Positions 1-5,658 of a stretch of DNA of 5,984 bases are shown one piece after another. This stretch comes from CAZXDS01 sp964639525 (GTDB taxonomy: Bacteria; Bacteroidota; Ignavibacteria; Ignavibacteriales; Melioribacteraceae). The stretch spans positions 1 through 5,984 of the forward strand of contig CAZXDS010000203.1 of assembly GCA_964639525.1 (NCBI GenBank), read 5' to 3'. The notes beneath the pieces were generated by a model. It ran no database searches and had not been told where the DNA came from. It saw only the letters and a list, made by a program, of their open reading frames with translations. The stretch's first letter is position 1; the number at the start of each line of letters is the position of its first letter. The position numbers and the translations under genes were made by a program.

Positions 1-488
1 TTTTTAGAAAGCAATCCGTCAAGTTGATTCCGGGCACCCCGCAGTGAAGCATTTGTTCTGGAGTTAATCACATCAATTACGGCTTCGGCTTGAGCGAGAT
101 CAATTTTACCATTTAAAAAAGCACGTTTTGTAAATTCTCCGGGTTCTGCCAAACGGCAGTCTGCTTTTAAAAATAACTCAATAATTTTTTGAGTAACATA
201 AGGGCTTCCATGCGTGCTGATTTCCACAGAATTTTCACCGGTGTAGGAATTAGGACTTATAAAAACGGAAACAAGCACATCGTCAATTATTTCATTATTA
301 TTGTTTAAAATATTTCCGTAATGAATTGTATGCGATTTTGCGCCGGTTAGTTTAATCTTTCCTCTAAAAAAAACATCCGATTTGTTTATAGCATCAATTC
401 CGCTAATGCGAATAACCGAAATTGCACCTTCTCCAGGGGGAGTTGCAATGGCAATTATTGTATTGCTTTGGTTTTGCAGTGGATTCAT
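1..488 (-). CDS. mnmE: MnmE, tRNA U34-modification GTPase, N-terminal part (cut by left edge)
   Basis: With MnmG, MnmE installs the (carboxymethyl)aminomethyl group at C5 of the wobble uridine (U34) of certain tRNAs. The N-terminal domain dimerises and binds the folate one-carbon donor; the helical and GTPase domains follow. Only the first 162 codons of a protein usually about 450-465 residues long are here, so no GTPase motif can be checked. Reading the minus strand from ATG at 488-486, the family landmarks appear in order: TPPGEGAISVIRISG (residues 16-30), SYTGENSVEISTHGSP (81-96) and GEFTKRAFLNGKIDLAQAEA (117-136), the last being the best-known MnmE block. An in-frame TAG at 512-510 leaves this as the natural start. 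It is preceded by AGAGAG about 4 nt upstream, the only start in the window with a partial Shine-Dalgarno sequence. The gene is divergent from aat. Family assignment is near certain. Confidence 0.96.
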   Translation of the reverse strand, partial: MNPLQNQSNTIIAIATPPGEGAISVIRISGIDAINKSDVFFRGKIKLTGAKSHTIHYGNILNNNNEIIDDVLVSVFISPNSYTGENSVEISTHGSPYVTQKIIELFLKADCRLAEPGEFTKRAFLNGKIDLAQAEAVIDVINSRTNASLRGARNQLDGLLSK

Positions 489-850
489 AATTCTCTCTAA
501 TTTGATTTTCTAAATTACAACAATTAACCTAAATTTTCTTTGCATGTAATCTTTTCTATGTTTGTTAACGAAACGGTTTTAAAAGTTTTCACATGGTAAA
601 GCGTTTGAAGATTTCTCTTCAAAGAAATTTTATAGACAGTCGTCGTAAAAAACGCTACTTCCAAATTACATTGTGCTTTTTCGTATTCCATCATTCCAAA
701 CTTGTTTCAAAGTCTGCGTAACAACGGAACAAAAAGGACAAGAATTTAGTTGTTAACACTATATTTGCAACCGGATAATTTTAGATATGTTAATGTTTAA
801 ACTAATTGCATATCATTTTACAATTTAACTGATTTTAATTCATTTCCCGT

Positions 851-982
851 CTCTGCGCATTTACAAACTCTGCGCCTACTCTGCGCTCTTTGCGGTTAAT
901 AAAGCGTCCCTCAATTTGCTCCGTACACGAGTCTCTTTTTTTTAACCGCAGAGTCCGCAAAGTTATCGCAAAGTTCGCTAAG
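851..982. repeat. Phased inverted repeat of CTCTGCG/CTTTGCG units
   Basis: The left arm carries CTCTGCGC at 851-858, 868-875 and 879-886, then CTTTGCGG at 888-895, ending in GGTTAA. The right arm starts TTAACCGCAGAG (942-953) and continues with CGCAAAG at 956-962 and 967-973 and CGCTAAG at 976-982. Counting outward from the centre, unit spacing is 9 then 11 nt on both sides. Arms 868-899 and 942-973 therefore pair at 24 of 32 positions, plus one possible G-U wobble, around a 42-nt loop. It is more G+C-rich than its surroundings. It resembles the dispersed intergenic 'AACCGCAGAG...CGCAAAG' repeats I recall from several bacterial phyla, but I cannot confirm copy number here. Function unknown. 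Confidence 0.7.
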
Positions 983-1013
983 TGTGTAATTTATTTGCTA
1001 CTCGCATAATTCC

Positions 1014-1046
1014 TTTGTTAATCCTTGAAACAAATTACTATATTTA
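1014..1046 (+). promoter_or_regulatory. Candidate promoter of aat
   Basis: TTTG at 1014-1017 is followed after 21 nt by TATATTTA at 1039-1046, close to the Bacteroidota-type TTTG...TAnnTTTG promoter with only the last base off. The same bases also read as a sigma70-like TTGTTA (1015-1020), 18 nt, TATATT (1039-1044). Transcription would start roughly 25-30 nt before the aat ATG. In AT-rich DNA such matches arise by chance, so this is tentative. Confidence 0.35.
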
Positions 1047-1076
1047 AAAGTCTATTTTATCGAATGAAAATAAAAA

Positions 1077-1658
1077 ATGAACCCGAAAAACTCTCTTGAA
1101 CCGGCAAATATGATAAACTTATATGCACGCGGTGCATTCCCAATGGCAGATGAAACCGGAAAAATCAATTGGTTTTTTCCTAATGTTAGAACAATTATTT
1201 CACTTAATAATTTCAATATCCCCCGTTCATTAAAAGTATTTTTACGTAAATCCGATTTCACATTTGCATTCGACAAAGAAACAATGACCGTTGTTAGGCA
1301 CTGTGCTGCTCGTAAAGAAACATGGATTAGCAATGAGTTAATTAACAGCTATGCTAATCTTAAAAAGATCGGATTTTTACATTCCGTTTCGGTTTATCAA
1401 TCACAAAAATTAGTAGGTGGATTATATGGCGTAACCTACCGAGGTGCATTTTTCGGCGAATCAATGTTTTCAACTGTTTCACAGGCTTCCAAATGTGCGC
1501 TTGTTAAATTGATTGAGCGATTAAATAAGAAACAGTTTGTTTTGCTGGATGTTCAATATGAAACCGATCATTTAAAAATGTTTGGTGCAAAAGAAATTAA
1601 ATTAGAAACATTTGAAAAACTTTTATTAACCGCTTATAAAAACAACGTAAGATTTTAA
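1077..1658 (+). CDS. aat: Leucyl/phenylalanyl-tRNA--protein transferase (short form)
   Basis: This cytosolic enzyme moves Leu or Phe from aminoacyl-tRNA onto proteins with N-terminal Arg or Lys, marking them for ClpS/ClpAP degradation (bacterial N-end rule). The 193 residues show the family core: YARGAFPMAD (16-25), TWI (82-84), LVGGLYGV (112-119), FFGESMFS (125-132), ASK (137-139) and LLDVQYETDHL (156-166). Glu128 and Asp158/Gln160 line up with the E. coli active-site residues Glu156 and Asp186/Gln188. It is about 40 residues shorter than the E. coli enzyme, lacking the N-terminal block with the GLLALGGDL motif. An in-frame TAA at 1071-1073 rules out an upstream extension, so this is a genuine short form, as I recall from alphaproteobacteria. 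The usual HS(I/V)EVW motif reads HSVSVY here (Ser105 in place of Glu). The leader is A-rich with no Shine-Dalgarno sequence. ClpS and ClpA are not in the window. Confidence 0.95.
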   Translation: MNPKNSLEPANMINLYARGAFPMADETGKINWFFPNVRTIISLNNFNIPRSLKVFLRKSDFTFAFDKETMTVVRHCAARKETWISNELINSYANLKKIGFLHSVSVYQSQKLVGGLYGVTYRGAFFGESMFSTVSQASKCALVKLIERLNKKQFVLLDVQYETDHLKMFGAKEIKLETFEKLLLTAYKNNVRF

Positions 1659-1727
1659 ATTTTTCTTTAAAAATATATATTTTAATTTTTAATATCTCTA
1701 TTTTTAATTTATTTTTTATTCCCATTT

Positions 1728-1760
1728 TTTGGTTTATTGTATTTCAATTTCTTAACTTTC
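1728..1760 (+). promoter_or_regulatory. Candidate promoter of the lgt cluster
   Basis: TTTG at 1728-1731 is followed after 21 nt by TAACTTTC at 1753-1760, a Bacteroidota-like TTTG...TAnnTTTG pair with only the last base off. Its spacing matches the candidate ahead of aat. It lies in a very T-rich spacer (1659-1779), where chance matches are likely. It would give a leader of only about 10-15 nt if lgt starts at 1780, or about 30 nt if it starts at 1798. Confidence 0.3.
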
Positions 1761-1779
1761 AAGGTTATTTCTTTAAACA

Positions 1780-2610
1780 ATGGAGCTTTACCCTTTTATG
1801 ATTCATTGGAATGTAAGCCCTGAAATATTTTCGGTCGGATTTATACATATTCGTTGGTACGGACTTTTGTTTGCGGGTTCTTTTCTCGTTGGTTTGTATA
1901 TAATGTCAAAAATATTTAGTAACGAAAATAAATCGGAAGATGATTTAAATGACTTAGTGTGGTATATGATTCTTGGAACTGTAATCGGTGCCAGACTCGG
2001 TCATTGTTTGTTTTATAATCCTAGTTTTTATTTGTCGCATCCGCTTGAAATTTTAATGGTTTGGAAAGGCGGCTTGGCAAGCCACGGTGCTGCAATAGGG
2101 ATTTTAACGGCGATCTATCTTTATTCAAAAAAGAAAAAAGACCAGCCCTATCTTTGGGTTCTTGATAGAGTTGTAATTACCGTTGCAATCGGCGGAGCAA
2201 TGATTAGACTCGGTAATCTTTTCAACTCTGAAATCATTGGCAAACCAACAGACGGAAATTGGGGCTTTATTTTTGAGCGAGCACAAGTTGCCAATCCGAT
2301 GGTTCCGCGCCATCCGGCTCAACTTTATGAATCAATTGCATATTTAATCATTTTTATAATTTTATATTCTATTTATAAAAAACATAACGGCAAAATAAAT
2401 GAAGGTTTCCTTTCCGGATTAGCATTGGTAATGATTTTTGTCTTTCGTTTTTTTGTTGAGTTTTTCAAAGAAGTACAAGAACCATTTGAAGTTGGAATGA
2501 CATTAGATATGGGACAGCTTTTAAGCATTCCTGCTATTCTCTTGGGAATTTACTTGATAATACGGTCAAGAAAAAACACAAAAATTTTAAATAAAAATAT
2601 GAGTAAGTAA
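1780..2610 (+). CDS. lgt: Prolipoprotein diacylglyceryl transferase
   Basis: Lgt is an inner-membrane enzyme that transfers the diacylglyceryl group of phosphatidylglycerol onto the lipobox cysteine of prelipoproteins, the first step of lipoprotein maturation. The 276-residue length is normal. Visible motifs: IRWYGLLFA (24-32), GARLGHCLFY (70-79), KGGLASHGAAIG (96-107, His102 near the E. coli His103 position), RLGNLFNSEIIGKPT (143-157, the Lgt signature with Arg143 and Asn146), RHPAQLYE (177-184), RFFVE (223-227, its Arg in the place of E. coli Arg239) and MGQLLSIP (244-251). Several hydrophobic segments fit the multi-pass topology. The start is uncertain: ATG at 1780 has AAGG 15 nt upstream, while Met7 (ATG at 1798) has GGAG 12 nt upstream, and IHWNVSPEIF just after it is where the conserved region begins. 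It is the first gene of the cluster, and its TAA touches the next ATG. Confidence 0.97.
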   Translation: MELYPFMIHWNVSPEIFSVGFIHIRWYGLLFAGSFLVGLYIMSKIFSNENKSEDDLNDLVWYMILGTVIGARLGHCLFYNPSFYLSHPLEILMVWKGGLASHGAAIGILTAIYLYSKKKKDQPYLWVLDRVVITVAIGGAMIRLGNLFNSEIIGKPTDGNWGFIFERAQVANPMVPRHPAQLYESIAYLIIFIILYSIYKKHNGKINEGFLSGLALVMIFVFRFFVEFFKEVQEPFEVGMTLDMGQLLSIPAILLGIYLIIRSRKNTKILNKNMSK

Positions 2611-3774
2611 ATGAAGAATTTTAAAACCTTGTTTTCCTTTTTATTGTTCTCACTTTTTTTAATTAGTTCTTTCTTTTTTATGAACTTTATTAATTTTGAA
2701 CAATCAGACTATAATCCATCATTAGATACACTCCGATTTACAGGCGAAACCCACTTCAGAAATATCCGACAACTTACATTCGGCGGAAACAACGCAGAGG
2801 CTTATTGGAGTTTCAATAACAAACAGCTTATTTTTCAAAGCGATTGGGCAAAGATAAATTCGCAAGGCTGCGATCAAATATTTAAAATGAATGTTGACGG
2901 CAGTAATTTGCCAAATGGGAAAAAATATCAATTGGTTTCCACCGGAAAAGGGCGAACAACTTGTTCTTATTTTTTAAAGGACGACAGAATTATTTACGCT
3001 TCCACTCACGCAGCGGATGTGAATTGCCCTAAAAAAACAATGTTTAAAAAAGGGCATTATGTTTGGCCCGTATATGATACTTATGATATTTACATTGCTG
3101 ATAATGACGGATCAAATTTAAAACTTCTAATCGGCGGACCCGGCTATGATGCCGAACCGACTGTTTCGCCTGACGGAAAATACATTGTATTCACATCTAC
3201 ACGTTCCGGTGATTTGGAACTATGGCGTTACGAGATTGCTACAAAAAAAATAATACAACTAACCAATTTGCTCGGTTACGACGGCGGGGCTTTCTTTTCC
3301 CGTGATTCAAAAAAAATTATTTGGCGTGCAAGTCGCCCAACCGGTGAAAAAGCAACCGTTTATAAGGATCTGCTTTCTCAAGGGTTAATTGAGCCAACGC
3401 AATTAAATGTTTTTGTTTCCGATATTGACGGGAAAAATGTTATTCAAGTAACTCATCTTCCAGGCGCAAATTGGGCTCCGTTTATGCACCCGAGCGGAAA
3501 CAAAATTTTGTTTTGTTCAAACAATCATTCACTTAAAGAGGGCGGACGCTTATTTGATATTTTTATGATAAATATGGATGGAACAGGGCTAGAACAATTA
3601 ACACATAGCGGAACTTTTGACGCATTTCCAATGTTCTCGTACGACGGTAAAAAAATTGTATTTGCTTCTAACAGAAAAGCAAACGGACGCCCGACACATG
3701 AAACAGATATTTTTGTTGCCGACTGGGTTGAGCATCCGACAGAAGTAGATTTGAATTTCAAAAAAACAAAATGA
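2611..3774 (+). CDS. Exported TolB/PD40-type beta-propeller protein
   Basis: This is a 387-residue member of the WD40-like PD40/TolB beta-propeller superfamily. Residues 1-27 form a lysine-tipped, strongly hydrophobic export segment (MKNFK, then a Phe/Leu/Ser-rich core). There is no lipobox cysteine and no obvious AxA site, so it may stay as an N-terminal membrane anchor. About six blades follow (near 50-97, 103-170, 178-218, 222-275, 285-322 and 335-372). Typical signatures are GYDAEPTVSPDGKYIVFTST (178-197), GYDGGAFFS (222-230), WAPFMHPSGNKILFCSN (288-304), DIFMINMDGTGLEQLT (316-331) and FPMFSYDGKKIVFASNR (339-355). Inserts sit in the second blade (about 131-157, containing Cys139) and the fourth (about 240-266). 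I recall a similar family in Bacteroidota, sometimes fused to M28 peptidases; its biochemical role is unknown to me, and this copy has no enzyme domain. It has zero gap to lgt and a 4-nt overlap with the next gene. A Tol-Pal role is not supported: no tolA, tolQ, tolR or pal is nearby. Confidence 0.88.
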   Translation: MKNFKTLFSFLLFSLFLISSFFFMNFINFEQSDYNPSLDTLRFTGETHFRNIRQLTFGGNNAEAYWSFNNKQLIFQSDWAKINSQGCDQIFKMNVDGSNLPNGKKYQLVSTGKGRTTCSYFLKDDRIIYASTHAADVNCPKKTMFKKGHYVWPVYDTYDIYIADNDGSNLKLLIGGPGYDAEPTVSPDGKYIVFTSTRSGDLELWRYEIATKKIIQLTNLLGYDGGAFFSRDSKKIIWRASRPTGEKATVYKDLLSQGLIEPTQLNVFVSDIDGKNVIQVTHLPGANWAPFMHPSGNKILFCSNNHSLKEGGRLFDIFMINMDGTGLEQLTHSGTFDAFPMFSYDGKKIVFASNRKANGRPTHETDIFVADWVEHPTEVDLNFKKTK

Positions 3775-4205
3775 TAGAATTAGAAAAACAATTTGTTAAA
3801 ACTTGGACTAAAGAATTTTCCGATGGGCTGCTTAAAAGTTTTCCGTCGGAATTCATTGCCGAGGTTGATACGGTTGTTATTCCACTACCACAAAAACAAC
3901 TTATTCTTGGGCCTGAATTATTTGGTAACTTTGAAATTACCGATATTGATGGAAACCTTTTCCTTAATGCCGACACAATTGAAAAAGCAAAGTTTATTCT
4001 TTATTCAAATAGAACAAAATCCGCATCTGTAAATATTCCTATAAATTATGAGGATATTAAAAATGCAGTTCGGCAATATGAAATTCATTTAGATAGTCTA
4101 TTGCGAGGATTAGAAAAAGAGTTTAAAAACACATTTCATAATTCCAAAAATTTTTATGAAATTTCAAACCAAATTTTTATCTCCCTCAACTTAACCCGTT
4201 ACTAA
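3771..4205 (+). CDS. Unrecognised 144-residue protein, translationally coupled
   Basis: I do not recognise this protein. It starts at the ATG of an ATGA overlap with the propeller gene and ends 1 nt before the methyltransferase start, so it is very probably translated and coupled on both sides. It has no signal peptide, no membrane segment and no cysteine. The first third looks mixed (EFSDGLLKSFPSEF at 15-28). The middle is probably beta-rich, with VVIPLP (35-40) and FGNFEITDIDGNLFLN (51-66). The region from about 92 to 123 looks amphipathic and helical (YEDIKNAVRQYEIHLDSLL and on). Codon use resembles its neighbours. It could be an accessory factor of the methyltransferase or simply a co-transcribed housekeeping protein; position is the only hint. 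Confidence is for its being a real gene, not for any function. Confidence 0.8.
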   Translation: MIELEKQFVKTWTKEFSDGLLKSFPSEFIAEVDTVVIPLPQKQLILGPELFGNFEITDIDGNLFLNADTIEKAKFILYSNRTKSASVNIPINYEDIKNAVRQYEIHLDSLLRGLEKEFKNTFHNSKNFYEISNQIFISLNLTRY

Positions 4206-4206
4206 A

Positions 4207-5640
4207 TTGATACAACTAAGCGAAAATATTTCCGAATATATTTTGTCAACTTTCGGAAAAGAATTTTTGGATAAATATATTCAATTTATTGAAAGTTCGC
4301 CAAAGTATTATGTGCGTTTAAATAGATATGACGATTCGGACAAACTGATTTCTTCTCTATTGCAATATGGAATATCTTTGGAAAAAGTACCCTCCGTTCC
4401 TTATGCTTATTCAATATTGAAAGGCAACGATGTTATAGGAAAAACTTTGGAGTTTGCTCTCGGCAAATATTATATTCAGTCTCTTTCATCAATGATACCG
4501 GCTTTAATTTTATCACCAAATAAAGAAGATAGAACTCTTGATTTATGTGCTGCGCCAGGCTCTAAATCAACACAACTTTCTGAAATTATGGGCAATCATG
4601 GAACACTTTACGCTAACGAAATCAGCATTAACCGAATTAAAAGTTTAGTTCATAATTTCGATAAAATTAATGCTGTAAACGCCGGAACAATTCAGCACAA
4701 AGGAGAAATGTTAAGCAAGGTATTTGAAAATTACTTCGATAAAATATTAGTCGATGCCCCATGCAGTGCACTCGGAATTGTTCAGAAAAAAGGAGAAGTG
4801 AGTAATTGGTGGAACACAAATCAAGTAAGTAAAATTGCCCAGATGCAGTTGAAATTATTAATCTCTGCAATTAAAATGGCTAAGGTAGGCGGCGAAATTG
4901 TTTATTCTACTTGTACTTTAACCGTTGAAGAAAACGAATTGGTAATTAACAAAGTGCTTGAAAAATATAACGTAAATATTTTGAATATTGAGCTTCCGGT
5001 TGAATCGCACAAAGGAATAACAGATTACAACAACATTCAATTAGATAAACGAATAAGCAAATGTCGAAGAATTATTCCTTGGGAAATTAATTCAGAAGGA
5101 TTTTTTATAGCAAAAATAGTAAAGACCGCAGAAACAGAACCGACAGTTAAATTTAATTATACTAATAAAAATATTGAGCTTTTAAAGTTCAATAATAAAA
5201 AAATAAATACTTATTTAGAAAATATTAGTAACCGTTTTGGAATTCCCAAAAACATTTTTGAAACTTATAATTACATAATAAAAGGTAAAGATATTTTCTT
5301 TGTAACTTCTGAATGGAATTCTTCAAATATGAATGTGTTTGTGCGCATCGGAATTAAATTCGGCAATATCGATAAAAGAAATTTTGCTCATATACACACT
5401 CAAGCAGCTCAACATTTTTCAAAATATATTGTTAAAAATATTATTACCATAGACAATATCAATGATTTGAAAACTTACTTCTCCGGCGGAATCATAAAAT
5501 CCATTGAATGCGGGCAAGGACAAGTGATTGTCAACTATAAAGACCTAACTCTTGGAACAGGCGTTTGTTTTAATAACACGTTAAAAAGTCAGTTCCCCCG
5601 AGCTTTACGTACTGGAAATATTATATTCAGCAACCAATAA
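4207..5640 (+). CDS. RsmB/NOP2/Sun-family RNA cytosine-C5 methyltransferase (RsmF-like)
   Basis: This is a SAM-dependent enzyme making 5-methylcytosine in RNA, probably rRNA. The 477 residues match E. coli RsmF in length. An N-terminal RNA-binding part (PKYYVRLNR, 32-40) leads into the Rossmann domain: LDLCAAPGSKSTQL (111-124, SAM loop), YANEIS (135-140), LVDAPCSALG (181-190, with Asp183 and Cys186) and IVYSTCTLTVEEN (231-243). Cys236 is the expected nucleophile and Cys186 the expected release cysteine. The tail from about 390, ending LKSQFPRALR (459-468), resembles the PUA-like C-terminal domain of RsmF-type enzymes. The motif III Asp of E. coli RsmF (the FDG motif) aligns with Lys165 (HKGEML). 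The start is TTG at 4207, the only usable initiator after the in-frame TAA at 4192-4194; the next in-frame Met is residue 96, inside the catalytic domain. It sits 1 nt past the upstream stop with no Shine-Dalgarno sequence, suggesting reinitiation. The exact RNA target cannot be read from sequence. Confidence 0.92.
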   Translation: MIQLSENISEYILSTFGKEFLDKYIQFIESSPKYYVRLNRYDDSDKLISSLLQYGISLEKVPSVPYAYSILKGNDVIGKTLEFALGKYYIQSLSSMIPALILSPNKEDRTLDLCAAPGSKSTQLSEIMGNHGTLYANEISINRIKSLVHNFDKINAVNAGTIQHKGEMLSKVFENYFDKILVDAPCSALGIVQKKGEVSNWWNTNQVSKIAQMQLKLLISAIKMAKVGGEIVYSTCTLTVEENELVINKVLEKYNVNILNIELPVESHKGITDYNNIQLDKRISKCRRIIPWEINSEGFFIAKIVKTAETEPTVKFNYTNKNIELLKFNNKKINTYLENISNRFGIPKNIFETYNYIIKGKDIFFVTSEWNSSNMNVFVRIGIKFGNIDKRNFAHIHTQAAQHFSKYIVKNIITIDNINDLKTYFSGGIIKSIECGQGQVIVNYKDLTLGTGVCFNNTLKSQFPRALRTGNIIFSNQ

Positions 5641-5658
5641 ACATAAAACCAAATAACT

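Larger units (their letters stand above)
489..1076. other. 588-nt gene-free divergent intergenic region
   Basis: This is the space between the divergent mnmE and aat starts. No ORF with recognisable homology is present. The best open frame is 56 codons on the minus strand (694-524), which I do not call as a gene. The left half is AT-rich and contains a perfect 8-bp hairpin with a TTTC loop (604-623). The right half holds a more G+C-rich inverted repeat (851-982). A candidate aat promoter lies at 1014-1046. I saw no tRNA cloverleaf, riboswitch or terminator with a clear stem and U-tract. Confidence 0.7.

Noticed and set aside
604..623. Perfect 8-bp hairpin with TTTC loop, considered as a terminator
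   Set aside because: The stem is mostly A/T, no U-tract follows directly on either strand, and no gene ends nearby. It stays only as a structural note.
760..767. TATATTTG, an exact match to the -7 element TAnnTTTG on the plus strand
   Set aside because: There is no TTTG at the expected distance upstream, and the nearest plus-strand gene starts more than 300 nt away beyond the inverted repeat.
851..982. CRISPR array
   Set aside because: The units are only 7-8 nt, the gaps are 1-10 nt, the two arms are inverted relative to each other, and no cas gene is present.
1064..1099. ATG at 1064 as an alternative start for aat
   Set aside because: It is out of frame and ends after 11 codons. The aat frame has a TAA at 1071-1073 and starts at 1077.
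1052..1333. 93-codon minus-strand frame over the aat start
   Set aside because: It is antisense to the well-supported aat gene and shows no recognisable motif. The same reasoning applies to the minus-strand frames at 2125-2322, 2722-2931, 3525-3761, 3758-3976 and 4667-4870.
1670..1683. 14-nt perfect palindrome AAAATATATATTTT after aat, considered as a terminator
   Set aside because: It is pure A/T, has no stable stem or defined loop, and such palindromes are expected in this T-rich spacer. No terminator can be supported here.
2611..3774. TolB of the Tol-Pal system
   Set aside because: The blades are TolB-like, but the TolB N-terminal domain is not apparent and no tolA, tolQ, tolR or pal gene is nearby. 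The protein matches a different propeller family better.
3793..4032. 79-codon plus-strand frame inside the unknown gene
   Set aside because: It lies wholly within 3771-4205 in another frame. The longer frame is coupled to both neighbours and explains the region.
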